Shown: piece by piece, positions 24,940 to 64,000 of the stretch
Layout of the letters: each line of letters starts with the position of its first letter
Position numbering within the stretch: position 1 is the first letter of the stretch
Assembly: GCF_027887165.1 (NCBI RefSeq)
Contig: NC_077227.1
Location: 81,175,430-81,239,429 of the forward strand
DNA from: Monodelphis domestica
Taxonomy: Eukaryota > Chordata > Mammalia > Didelphimorphia > Didelphidae
Reading direction: 5' to 3'
Length of the DNA stretch: 64,000 bases
Position numbers and translations under genes: made by a program
Notes under the pieces: generated by a model
Seen by the model: the letters and a program-made list of their open reading frames with translations, nothing else
Databases searched by the model: none
What the model was told of the DNA's origin: nothing

Positions 24940-25375
24940 TTTTCTTTTTCTTTTCTTTTTTTTTTGCATTCCTGCAGTCTGGGCTGAAGGATGGTGATTT
25001 TGAACAACACAAACCCTATGACAAGCTGAGAGACACTTGCCTTTTGATAAGCACAGATATGTACCTCCCAGCTTGCTTCTGATAAGCATCCATTTGTATC
25101 TCAGATATCTAATCATCCCCAAACTGCCCAGTTAACCCCTTTGTCTTCAAGGCATAACATATCACCCCATCAACCCATCTCTGATCACATAGTCCCTATT
25201 GTCCAAAGGGTATAAGAATCTAAATCCCACCTCTTTGAGGAGGCAGTGGTTCACCTACATCTGCCTCCCAGCCATCCAACTCAATAATCCAAATTGCATT
25301 CAATATAATAAATTTCTCTATTTTAAAAGATAATCATTGGCCCAGGTTAATCTCAGGTCTCCCACAATAGTTCAA
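24940..25375 (+). mobile_element. LTR-like insertion in L1
   Basis: A T-rich run, then sequence from TGCATTCCTGCAG to about CTCCCACAATAG with AATAAATTTCTC at about 25309 as poly(A) signal. L1 ORF2 sequence resumes after it. A target duplication is not clear. Confidence 0.4.
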
Positions 25376-25499
25376 TATTTTTTTTAATTACCAGAATAAT
25401 TGACCATATCAATAACAAAACCATCAAAAATCATATGATTATCTCAATAGATGCAGAAAAAGACAAAATAAAAGTACTCATTCCTATTAAAAACAGAAA

Positions 25500-25697
25500 G
25501 GGGGAAGCTGGGTAGCTTAGTGGATTGAGAGCCAGACCTAGGAGTTCCTGGGTTCAAATTTGGCCTCAGACACTTCCCAGCTGTGTGACCCTGGGCAAGT
25601 CACTTAACTCCCATTGCCTAGCTCTTACCACTCTTCAGCCTTGGAACCAAACCATAGTATTGATTCCAAGACAGAAGGTAAGGGTTTAAAAAAAAAT
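25500..25697 (+). mobile_element. tRNA-derived CORE-SINE (marsupial MAR1/WSINE-like)
   Basis: Head with pol III box A-like 'tagcttagtggattgagag' and box B-like GGGTTCAAATT, MIR-like core 'gtgtgaccctgggcaagtca', tail 'aaggtaagggttta' plus A-run. Inserted in the L1 fragment. Confidence 0.85.
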
Positions 25698-26437
25698 TAG
25701 AAAGCAGAGGAATAAATGGAGTTTTCCTTAAAATGATTAGATCTAAAGCCATCAGCAAATATTATCTATAATGGGGACAAGTTAGAAGCCTTCCTCATAA
25801 GATCAAGATTGAAGAAAGGATGCCCATTATCATCACCACTATTATTCACTATTATACTAGAAATGAAAAATACAGCAATAATAGGAACAGGTATAGGAAT
25901 AGGAATGAGGAAACAAGATTATTACTATGCAGATGATATGATGGTATACTTAGAGAATCAACTAAAAAACTAATTGAAGTTTGCAGAAATAAAGCCACTA
26001 CAGCCAAAATTAAAAGGAAAGCTGGAAATGGGGCAAAGGGGCAAGTTTCTCTGATAAAGGTCTCAAAAGGTCTCATTTCTCAAATAAACAGAGAAGTGAG
26101 TTAAATTTAACAAGAACACAAGTCATTTGCCAAATGATAAATGGTCAAAAAAATGAACAGGTAATTTTCACATAAAAAAACTCTCCAAATAACTATTAAT
26201 TAGGAAATGCAAAGTAAAACAATTCTGGGGTACCACCTCATACCTATCAGATAGGCTAATATGATAGAAAAAGAAACTGACAAATTTTGGTGGGGATATG
26301 GGAAAATTGGGACACTAATGTATTGTTGGTGGAGTTGTGACCTGATTCAAACATACTAGAGAGTAATTTGGAACTATATTCAAAGGCTTGCAAAGCCATG
26401 CATGCCTTTTGACCCAACAGTACTACTACTAGTTCTG

Positions 26438-27334
26438 CAGTGTTAAAAGTTATTCTTAATTTCTCCCTCTGTCTCTTTAAGAAGCAAGAGAGCAGAAGGA
26501 TTTCACAGTAAGAGCCTCTTAACTGACAGACTTCTGCCTAAGAGCTCTTAAGGTTCCATTTCCTAGGAGACAAAGTAGGTATGTAAGGGGAGGAGTATTT
26601 TGAAGTGGGCTTTTGCCTGTGGAGTTTCCTTGAGTGGAGGAGCTCCTGGGGGCTTTGTCTCAGTGAGACTGGCAGTTGGAGGTTTCTGACAGTTGAGGTA
26701 AAGAAAATGGGTTTAAGAACATTGGAGTTTGATTAATGCTTATCAATTAGCTTAGATAGGTAGGTAGATAGTGATTAAATTCTTAGTCAATGTAGGCAGA
26801 GTAGGACCGGCCTGGCCCTGACAGAAGAAACTGCCCTCGAAGGCAGATGGATTTAGGGGTTTTTTTAGAACATTTTAGTTAGGATTAGGATTTTAGGTAT
26901 AGTTTCAAGATTACTCTCACTATAAGAGGGGGAAAAGGGGTTATTTTTAAAAGGGTTTGACTGGATTATTTAAGAGTGTGGTCACCAGGAATTTATTTTA
27001 TTCCAAAGAGATTTCTTTACAAAATATATTAAGAGTGAATTAAGATAATCAGGGAGAGGCTAGGGTAAGATGTCTAGCCTATGCACTAAGTAATTTACTT
27101 CTGGCCCCTAGCTCAACCCTGGCAGGGAGAGAGTTGGTCCTTAGCTGGCCATGGCAAAGTCATGGGGAAAACCTGGGGAAGTCTCTTCAGAAAAACCCAG
27201 CAGTTAAAGAGTCAGCTTTTCCACTCACCACGTGCCAGTTCAAAGGAAGAGATTTAGAATAGCCTCACCAGGAAACAGGGTCTCAGGTCCAGTCAATACA
27301 TTCTTCACCAGCCTCCACTTCAAAGAATGAAGAA
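26438..27334 (+). mobile_element. LTR-like block between two L1 pieces
   Basis: About 0.9 kb starting TGTTAAAAGTTATTC, separating two L1 3' segments that overlap in content (26320-26430 and 27340-27430). It may be an LTR. No second end, target duplication or ORF was identified. Confidence 0.35.
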
Positions 27335-27880
27335 CTGGGGAAATGGGGAATGCTGATGGAGCTGTGAAATGATTCACCCACTTTGGAGAGCAATTTGGAA
27401 TTACATCCACAGAGTTGTAAAACTTTGTATTTCCTTAAACTCCATTTTATAATTCTCTGGATATAATTCCATGCTGTTGGATAGGGAAAAAGAAAAAGAA
27501 CCTATATGTTCCAAAATATTTATAGCAGGTCTCTGTGGTGACAAAGAATAGGAAATTAAGGGAGTGTCCATCAATTGGATTATAGCTAAACAAATTTTGG
27601 TATATGACTATGATAGAATACCACTTTACCATAAAAAAAGATGAGTAGGCTAATAAAAAAAACTTGGAAAGAACTATACAGAATAATGAACAGGGAAATT
27701 AGTAGAACCAAGGCAATATCATAGGCAGCTACAGAATTAATACTAGAAATTATGTTACCTCCAGAGAATTGAACTGAAGGTAGAAACATGAAAGACTTAA
27801 TTTGTATGAACACATCTGTCTCCAGGGCTGGGACACTTGTAGATAAATTATATTAGTAAGTTTTTTAAAAAAGGGGAAAA
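27335..27880 (+). mobile_element. L1 3'-end fragment
   Basis: 'gtccatcaattggattatag' and the 'ggagagcaatttggaattac' phrases are the usual marsupial L1 3' end, plus orientation. Non-coding. Confidence 0.65.
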
Positions 27881-27889
27881 AAATTAATG

Positions 27890-29280
27890 TAGTCACTTAT
27901 CTATTTCATATCTCAAAGTTCACTATGTGTTGTTTGGAACTCTAGTCTTCCCTTATCCATAAGTTTGATAAGTTTGTGCTCTCCTCAAGTTTTTGGTATT
28001 ACTCTTTATTTCAAAATCATGTTATCTATTTTGACTTTACCTTGGTATATGGAAAGGTGTTGATCTATGTATAGTTTCTGCCATACTGTTTTCCAGTTTT
28101 TCCAGCAGTTTCTGTCAAATAGTGAGTTCTTCCAAAAGCTTGGATCCTTGGATTGGTTGCTATGGTCTATTCCATTGGCTCTCCACTTTATTTCTTAGCA
28201 AGTACCAGATTGTTTGATAACTGCCACTTTATAATATAGTTTGAGATCCAGTATAGCTAAGTCACCTTCCTTCATGTTTTTGTTTTCATTAATTCCCTTG
28301 ATAGTCTGGATCTTTGTTCTTCCAGATGGATTATTTTTTCTACCTCTTTTGAAATAATTTTTGGGTAGTTTGATTGGTATGTCACTGAATACATAAATTA
28401 ATTTAGGAAGACTTGCTGGTTTTACTATATTGGCTTCAGCCAACCCACGAGCAATTAAACGTTTTTCCAATTATTTAGATCTATTTCTGTGAAAAGTTTT
28501 GTAGCTGTGATCATATAGTTCCTGGGCTTGTCTTGGCTAATAGATTCCCAGGTGTTTTATGTTGTCTACAATTATTTTTGTATGGTATTTCTATCTCTTT
28601 CCATTAAGCTTTATTGGTAGTATAGAGAAATGCTGATGATTTCTGTGGGTTTTATATCCTGCAACTTTGCTAAAATTGTTAATTGTTTTGATTCATTTTT
28701 TGGTTGCATCTCTAAGATTCTCTACGTATATATACCAATCTGCAAAGAGTGATAGCTTCACTTCCTCATTGCCTATTCTAATTCCTCCAATTTTTTCTTC
28801 TTGTTATAGCTATAGCTAGCATTTCTGATATAAAACTGAATAGTTGTAATAACTTCCTCATTTCACTCCTGAACTTACTACTTCTTCTCTAGCTTATTGC
28901 CATTATAGATGCTTGCTGATGGTTCAATTTTATCATTTTGAGGAAGCTTCCATTTATTCCAATATTCTCTAGTGTTAATAGGAATGAATGTTGTATTTCA
29001 ATAGCTTTTTCTGCATCTATCAAAATAATCACATGGCTTCTGTTGGTTTTGTTATTGATAATTGTCAATTATACTGATAGTTTCCTAATAGTGAAGCATC
29101 CCTACATTCCTTGTATAAAATCCACCTGGTCATAGTGTATGATCCTTGTGATATATTGCTGTGATCTCATTGCTCATATTGTTTAAATTTTTTGCATGGA
29201 TATTCACTAGGGATATTGGCATACATGTCTTTTTACTGTTTTTGGTCTTCTTGGTTTCATGACATTTCAAGGTGTTATCC
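27890..29280 (-). mobile_element. L1 ORF2 fragment, antisense
   Basis: Long antisense L1-like stretch ('ccattggctctccactttat', then 'tttctgcatctatcaaaata'). Translation on the minus strand gives only broken pieces such as 28195-28470. Confidence 0.65.
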
Positions 29281-32079
29281 TTTTTACATTTAAGTAAATG
29301 GAGGATATGCAAAATGAGACAAAACTGACAAGCTGAGAGGGTAGGAGAGGAGAATCCATGAAAGGCTAGTTGAGTCACTTAAGTTGTGTCAGACTTTGTG
29401 ACCCCATTTTGAAGTTTTCTTGGCAAAGATACTGGAGTGGTTTGCCATTTTCTTCTCCAGCTCATTTAACAGATGTGGAAACTGGGGTACACAGGGCAAC
29501 TGAATGTGTTTGATGCTGGATTGGGTTCAGAGAGGAATGACATCTCACAAGGTTCAGCAAGCCCTCTCACTTCGGAGGTATTATTCCTTCCCTGAACACT
29601 ATACACAACCTACTAGAGGGAAAAGGGACCCACTGGGGTTTATTAGAAGGGAGTGGCATGGTCAGACCTTTGCTTTGAAAAAAATCACCTTTAACAGATG
29701 ACTGGAAGATGGACCTGAGTGGGCCAAGACTTGTGACAACAGTGGATGTTGAGGGAGAGATGGTTTTAAGAGTCGAGACCTGAATTCTAAACTGACCTCA
29801 GACACAACCCAGTTATCTATTTTCCATTTGCCTCAGTTACAAGGGTTAACAAATAAAAAAGGATAAAAGGACCTATTTAGGATTATGAGAATCCTATGAG
29901 ATATTTGTAAAGCATTAGCAAAGTGCCCAGCATATAATAGGTACTATAAAAATGCTTATTCCCACTTCCTCCTGGACCAAACACAAAGCTGTATTAGATC
30001 AGGCATGAGGTGATGAGTGATTGTATTAGACCAGAAGCCAAGCTTCTTTCCACCAGGAGGAAGTGGTTTCTTTGAGAGTAATGGGGAAGTTAGGAAGATA
30101 AAGTTTGGAGGGAAAAGGATGCATTTGGCAAGTTGAGTTTAGGAATCATGTGTGTACAGATGAAGTGAAATGGAGGAAGAGGTTCCAGGATAAAATCTTG
30201 AGAGGGCATGCATAAATTACAGATTGTGTGGAGTCAAATTATATGAATGGGAGAATAACTATTCAGATTTTAATGAGGTGCTCTAAGATAAGCAAGAGTT
30301 CTAGTGGGATTACTTTCAGAATCTAATTTTTGTGGACTATCCTGGTAAAGAATCATTTGTTAGACTACAGATTGATTCTCAAGCAGCATGTACCTGCCAA
30401 AATGTTGATTTTTAACAAATTTAAGTGTTTATCATTTTTTAATGAGTGGAAAATTCAGATATCCAAGTCTTATACTAGTTTTTCTTCAAATTATACCCCC
30501 AAAACGTCAAAATCCTTAACACACATCCTCTTAAGTTCTGCTTTTGCTCCTTCTGTCACTTCTTTTAATATTAATAAATGGACTAAGTATAAATCTCTCA
30601 TGTAAGAATGCTCAAAAATCTGTGGTTTATTCTTTCACTGTGTAGAAAGGTTGTGATTAAGACTAAGCCTAATTCTTTGCATTGTGATTTCTATATTAGT
30701 AAATTGCTACAATATCCAGAATTACTCAATGTTCATTTTTCTGCATATATTTTGAGTTTTTAGCTGAAATTGCAAAATGACAGCATATACAAAATGTTTC
30801 CATAAGAAATATGTAAAAACATATAGCCGAATTCTTTGGAATCCCCTTCCATCATTATTATTATCCTTTCATCACCAAATACCATACCCTATTCTGGCCC
30901 TTTTAAGCTTTCTATTTTCCATTGTTAGAATGTAAACCTCTTGATTTCAGGCACTTTCCTTTTCTTTCATTGTGCTAAAGAATAAGAGCACTGTGCCTGG
31001 CACATATGAAGCACCATATAAAAATTATCTAAAGGTAAAATATACTCTCATTAGCAGTAAAGCAAAAAGAGATGACAAGATTGTTCATTTCAAAATCTAC
31101 AGGTATCAATTTCTAATCCAAGATGTGAAAACAATGAATAAGTTCACTTGTGAATAAAGTTCCAGGACTTAATTGTATCCTTAATTGTATACTGTTCTCC
31201 AAAAGCTTTGTCCCTTCTATTACATTATGTTCTCTACTGAATAAATCATCTATTCTAAAAATTTACTAATAATTCTACATGAAAAGTTCAAAGAAGCCTG
31301 GATATAGTTATAACAAGTGAATTATAAGCAGATAAAAATAACTCGACCACAAATCAAATTTTGACTTATTGTGATGACCAAGACAAATTTGTTCTTGAAA
31401 GATGAGATAATATATTGCCATCTCTTGTTTGCATAGGGGTGTGTGTGTGTGTGTGGGGGGGGGTGTATTGGTAGTGAGGGTGTGTGAAGAACAAATGAAT
31501 AGTGGGTAGAACAACTTTGCTATCAAATTCAAACAGAAACAGGGATTTATACATAAGTCATTTTGAATATGGAAGGTCACATATAGACAAGTTCTTAAAT
31601 GTAGCACTTTTATTCTAATTTTATTAAATATTTCTCAGTCATGTTTTAAACTGGTTCACACTGAACTCAGTAATGTTGTGGACTGTGACAGCTCTGATGT
31701 ACACTGAAGGTACTGGAGTTGGTTAGTTTTATTGAACTGTTTTTATAACCCTTCCTTTTTCTTTGTTACCTAGGGATAGCTCATTGAATAGGGAAGATAG
31801 AAGGGATATTGACAAATTAAGACCATACCAAAAAATGCCAAAAATATGGTAAAAAATACTTTTAAGTAAAATGTAATTACAAAACCAATGTTTCTACATT
31901 CTCAAGGCCCCTTTTCACCTCTCAAAATAGTCAGTATCAGTCTATTTATTCTGTTTCCTTGGCCAGAGAAGTGAGCTTTGTTACTGAAGGTGGAAGTATG
32001 ATCCTAGTACCTATCATAGGACCATTACAATGAAGACTTCACATGACCCACTACTTTTCTAATAAAAGAACTTGATTCA
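29281..32079. other. Intergenic interval downstream of HELLS
   Basis: Contains a SINE-like segment at about 29370-29500 ('gtttgccattttcttctcca'), a MIR-like stretch at about 29830-29960, and a (GT)n/G-run at 31436-31460. No exon or RNA gene recognised. A 3' extension of the HELLS transcript could reach about 31.6 kb. Confidence 0.4.
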
Positions 32080-32588
32080 GTCATCTTACAATAATGAACA
32101 TTTATTTGGAAAAACAAGTTATAGCAATGAACACTAAAATTATACAATTTTGCTTACAAAACAAAATAAACCATTATTCCCAATCTCCCCCTTCTTCCCA
32201 TTCTATCCCAACTCCATAACTGAAGCAAAATTATCTATAAACTGTATTCCTAGGGGAGGGATGAGGGAGAATGCAGAAAGACATGCAAAAACTTCCACAG
32301 GAAGACTGTATAAATCTGGCAGTTTTAAGTATACAATGGCCTTTAACAAGAACATTACTAGAACTCAAAAGTTACTGGAAAACCTGAATCTAACATGTTT
32401 TTTTCTTTTGTTCTTATCAAGGCTCAGAAAGCTACCATCTATTAAAAATGGGATTGCACCTGTTAATGTAGGCTGTTACAAATAACTGAAAACTAAAAAA
32501 TGGACAGATTAACTGGGTTTCAAAACCAACAAGTAAATCACTTTATGTGAATAAGAACCCACTTTGAGGCTATTCTTTACATCCCAAT
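32080..32588 (-). other. HELLS: HELLS 3' UTR and polyadenylation signal
   Basis: On the minus strand the first AATAAA after the stop is at 32106-32101, 483 nt downstream, and moderately T-rich sequence follows. A 3' UTR of about 0.5 kb is the simplest reading. A later AATAAA at about 31611-31606 could give a longer form. The exact cleavage site cannot be read from sequence. Confidence 0.6.
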
Positions 32589-60700
<28,112 letters not shown>

Positions 60701-60830
60701 AGCAGGGGGGAAGTACGCAGGGGAACAAGGGTTTCAGCGGCGCTGCAACTCCCGGACGGAATTCCGTGCCGCGGAGACCAAGCAGCCCGAAAACCCGCGC
60801 GCCAATTTTCACCTCAACCACCCGCCACGC

Positions 60831-60857
60831 CTCGCGAGATCCGCTCCTCTCACGAGA
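60831..60857. promoter_or_regulatory. Paired CTCGCGAGA-type elements
   Basis: CTCGCGAGA at 60831-60839 is the core of the TCTCGCGAGA palindrome bound by BANP in CpG-island promoters. TCTCACGAGA at 60848-60857 is a one-mismatch second copy 17 bp away. The motif assignment follows published knowledge; function here is inferred. Confidence 0.5.
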
Positions 60858-61169
60858 TTACTTGGGAAAACCGCGCGCTTCTCCTCCCCAAATCTCTACA
60901 CTCCTCCCTACCCCCGCCCCGCCCCGCCCCGCCCCACCCCCGCCCTCACCCCAACCCCCAGCCTCTGGGAGCTTCCTGTTCCTCTTCTCTCCCACCTCCT
61001 CCCCCTACGCAGGGTCAGATGGGGCCACTGCCTGTTTCCAGGTGTTCTTTAGGCTTGCTGGTCCTTCCCCAGAGGGGGCGGGGTGGATCAATAGAACAGA
61101 TTAGATACACAAAGCACAGGGGAAATGACTTTAGCAATCTAATGTTTGATAAACCCCAAAAGCCCAGCT

Positions 61170-62510
61170 TTGGGAATAAGGACTCACTATTTAACAAAAA
61201 CTGCTGAGAAACCGACAAACAGTATGGCAGAAACTAGATATAGATCAATATCTCACAACCTATATTAAAATAAGGTCAAAAGAGATACATGATTTTAGTC
61301 ATAAAGGATGATACCTTAAGGAAATTAAGGGAGCATGAAATAATTTATGTCATCTTTGAAGAAGGGAAGAATTTATAGAATAAATAGAACATTAAGGGAT
61401 GTAAAATAAATAATTTTTTTACTGAATTAAAAAGGTTTTGCACCAAAAAAAAAAAAACAGTGTAATCAAGATTAGAAGGAAAAAACAAATTGGAGGGAAA
61501 ATTCATAGAACTGAATCAAATTTACAAGAATACAAGTCATTCCTCAATTGACAAATAGCCACAAAGCTGTTTTTGGAAGAAGAAATAAAAGCTATCATAT
61601 GAAAAATGTTCCAAATCACTCTTGATTAGAGAAAAAAAATTTTAGTCTGAGTTATCACCTTAACACCCATCAATTGGCAATATGACAATAAAAGTGATAA
61701 ATGTTGGAGGGGACCCAAAATTGGAACACTACTGAATCATTGGTGAAGTTGTGAACTAATCCAACCATTCTGTTGGGCAATTTAGAACTTTGCCCAAAAG
61801 GCTATAAAATTTTGATCCAGTAATAATGCTGCTGGATCTGTATACCAGAGATGAAAAAAGCAAAAAGTAAAGGACCTACTGGTACAAAAATATTTAGAGC
61901 AGTTCTTTTTGTGGTAGCAGAGATTTGGAAATTGAAGAGATGTCCATCAATTGGGGAATGGCAGAACAAATTGTGATAATTTGTTCACATACATTTGTTC
62001 ATCAACAACATATGATGCTGATTGGAATAGTATCATGTTTTAAGAAATGATGAGCAGGATGATTTCAGAAAAAGCCAGAAAGATTTTCATGAACTGATAC
62101 AGAGTGAAAGAAGCAGAACCAGAAGAACACTGTACTCAAAAATAGCAATATCATGATGATCATCTGGGAAAGACTTAGCTACTCTCAGCAAAACAATGAT
62201 TCAGGACAATTCTAAAGTTTTTATGACAAAGAATGCTAACCACCTCCAAAGAACTGTTATAGTTGGAATGCAAATCAAAGCATACTATTTTTCACTTGAG
62301 TTTGTTTTTATTTTAGGGTTTTGATTTTATATGAGTATTCTCTTACAATAATGACTAATATATGGAAATGTTTTGCATGATAATACATATATAACCCAGG
62401 TCAAATTGCTTACCATCTAAGGGAAAGGGGAGGAAGGGGAGACAATTTGGATCTTATAATTTCAGAAAACATACACTGAAAATTGTTATGACATGTAATG
62501 GGGGTGGGGG
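61170..62510 (+). mobile_element. L1 3' end (ORF2 C-terminal part and 3' UTR)
   Basis: Long plus-strand L1 3' segment: 'atgtccatcaattggggaat', 'atgatttcagaaaaagccag', 'agtgaaagaagcagaaccag', ending with the 'gggagacaatttggatctta' tail. Frames are broken by stops. It lies just beyond the HELLS promoter. Confidence 0.8.
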
Positions 62511-64000
62511 TAACAGGAGAGAGTACAAGCTCTGGGAAAAGCATATTAATCCATGCTACCTGAAGCACTAGATGCCTCAAGAGAATTTGGTGTCAGGAAG
62601 ACATGATTTTCAAGCCCTCCCTCAAACCCTGGAAGAAGCCAAACCTGGTCCAGAAACAGAAAATTAAGGGTTTGGGCTCTGGGTACTTAACTCCCTAAAA
62701 TCCTAGGCCTTCCCAACTACAAAACCCCTGCCTGTAGTGTCAGTAATCCAAGCTCTGGCATGCAGGTTGCAACTTCCACCTAACTTATGGCCCAGGGAGA
62801 AAAACTATAGAGAAAAAGGAGGAGGCAGGTTTGGATGAGTTCTAGATCAAACATTTGGCTCATAGATACACAGTTGGAAGGAACCTAAAAGGTTCAAGAG
62901 TCCAACATTCTTGTTTTACACATAAAATCATGAGCTTCTGAAAGCCTTAGTTGACACAGGTAAAGCCAAAATTCACAGGCAGTTATTTTTTCGTACTTTG
63001 AGGATAGTAAAAAATATGTTCCCCCCCTCTCACTATCATTATGTTACATTATTATATCACTGAGTACATCCCACCTTCTAAGCAAAATAAACACTTTATA
63101 TGAAAATGTTCAGTAGCTCATTAAACAGGGAGGGTCTACCTCCTCGTTGAGACATGAGAGGTAGTCATTTCTCTATCACTCTTCCTAAGTTATGATTGGC
63201 CTTTGCATCCCAATGACCTCTAAATCATGGTTGGTCACTGAATCAGTCACTCTTAAGTCATGATTGGACACTGCATCAAGTCACTCTTTCAGTCATGTTT
63301 GATTATTTTATCAGAACCCTGAATTCCTTCTAGAAGATGCTTTTTTTCTTATATGATTCTGGTGCTGACTTCCCATTTTCACCCCCAGTACTAAATTATT
63401 ATCTTGCTTCTTAGATTTTTTTAAATAGCATGTGACCTGGATATCTCTCTCTCTCTTGCCCTTGATTATATTGTTCTATACCATTTACACCCTCATTTCT
63501 ACTATTAGTCAATCAAAAAAACTTATTAAGCACCTATTACATGCCACACACAGTGCTAAAGGGAATACTCAGAAACAAAAAGTAAAACAATCCCTGCCCT
63601 CAAGTAAATTATTCTAATAGGGAAGGAAGCATGCACACATATTAATATATAAAGAATTTGTGTAAAGTGAATACAAGGTAGCTTTGAGATTGCACTAGCC
63701 TGTGTAACAGGATCCTTAGAAAGAACATGAAAGTTTTTGTTTTTGAAGGACATGGTACTTGGGCTGTCTTGAAGAAAACCAATAATTCCTTACGGAAAAG
63801 CATGGGGACCAGACAAGGTAAAGGAACAGACACAAAAGTTGGAGCATCATGTGTTCAGAACTGCAAGGACGGTATACCTAGACTGCAGAATTCAGGGAAT
63901 GAAGTATAATTAGCCTGGAAAGTTAGTTTATAGAACCAGGTTGTAAGAGATTGAAATGTCACAATTATATTTAATCCTAGAGGTAGATAGCCACTGGAGT
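62511..64000. other. Intergenic interval upstream of HELLS
   Basis: An L2/MIR-like piece occurs at about 63510-63640 ('ttattaagcacctattacat', 'aatccctgccctcaagtaaa') and a MIR-like remnant near 62870-62960. No exon of a further gene recognised. Confidence 0.45.

Larger units (their letters stand above)
24475..26437 (+). mobile_element. L1 ORF2 to 3' fragment, interrupted
   Basis: Plus-strand L1 with reverse-transcriptase-region phrases around 25700-25930 ('aagaaaggatgcccattatc', then 'tattcactattatactagaa') and a 3' part at 26100-26437. It is interrupted by an LTR-like block (about 24940-25370) and a SINE (25500-25697). Frames are broken. Confidence 0.7.

Noticed and set aside
25500..25697. 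Possible tRNA gene (box A and box B visible)
   Set aside because: The sequence continues into a CORE-SINE body and tail and recurs at 40830 and 49370, so it is a SINE head, not a tRNA gene.
28195..28470. 91-codon minus-strand frame
   Set aside because: Part of an antisense L1 ORF2 relic, broken on both sides; not a gene.
31366..31607. Thr/His/Pro-rich minus-strand frames
   Set aside because: Made by the (GT)n/G-run at 31436-31460; low-complexity artefact.
61064..61082. CTCF-like CCCCAGAGGGGGCGGGG
   Set aside because: One G too many against the CTCF core and explained equally well by a GC box; not reported as an insulator.

Overview
The window is mammalian and almost certainly marsupial nuclear DNA. 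It has large introns and is dense in retroelements. It carries several copies of a tRNA-derived CORE-SINE (head 'ggcagctgggtagctcagtgg', core 'gtgtgaccctgggcaagtca') that I associate with metatherian genomes, together with L1 3' ends of marsupial type, hAT elements and endogenous-retrovirus LTRs. The species cannot be fixed from this sequence alone.

The main gene is a complete HELLS (LSH/SMARCA6, SNF2-family chromatin remodeller) on the minus strand. I traced 22 coding exons by hand from the ATG at 60700 to the stop at 32589. Every junction has GT..AG and a matching phase, and the pieces sum to 2511 nt (836 codons plus stop; the human protein is about 838 residues). A CpG-island promoter lies at about 60.38-61.09 kb, with GC boxes, E2F-type sites and a CTCGCGAGA element. 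The 3' UTR is about 0.5 kb and has AATAAA at 32101-32106.

Downstream of HELLS in the direction of transcription are exons 1 and 2 of a CYP2C-type cytochrome P450 gene (14501-14677 and 12693-12855, minus strand, apparently intact). A second, degenerate copy of the same two exons lies at 21701-21784 and 19762-about 19905. The HELLS then CYP2C order on one strand matches the human 10q23.33 arrangement. The two CYP2C blocks form a direct tandem duplication (about 12.16-17.2 kb and 19.0-22.04 kb). The HELLS-proximal copy is a pseudogene: it lost the 5' half of exon 1 by deletion and the splice acceptor of exon 2. Exons 3-9 of the intact-looking copy are not visible in the 12.7 kb to its left.

Region by region: 0-0.45 kb, antisense L1; about 1-5.5 kb, an old ERV-like element; 5.5-6.76 kb, unannotated; 6.76-12.15 kb, a hAT transposon with an 8-bp target duplication, split by a 4.87-kb LTR retroelement; 12.16-22.04 kb, the CYP2C duplication with nested LTRs, L1 tails and SINEs; 22-32 kb, intergenic, with LTR-like blocks and L1 in both orientations; 32.1-60.8 kb, HELLS; 61.1-64 kb, an L1 3' end and unique sequence. 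No CRISPR array, operon or non-mammalian gene system was seen. The most unusual parts are the retroelement nesting, the CYP2C duplication and decay, and splice and promoter details of HELLS.
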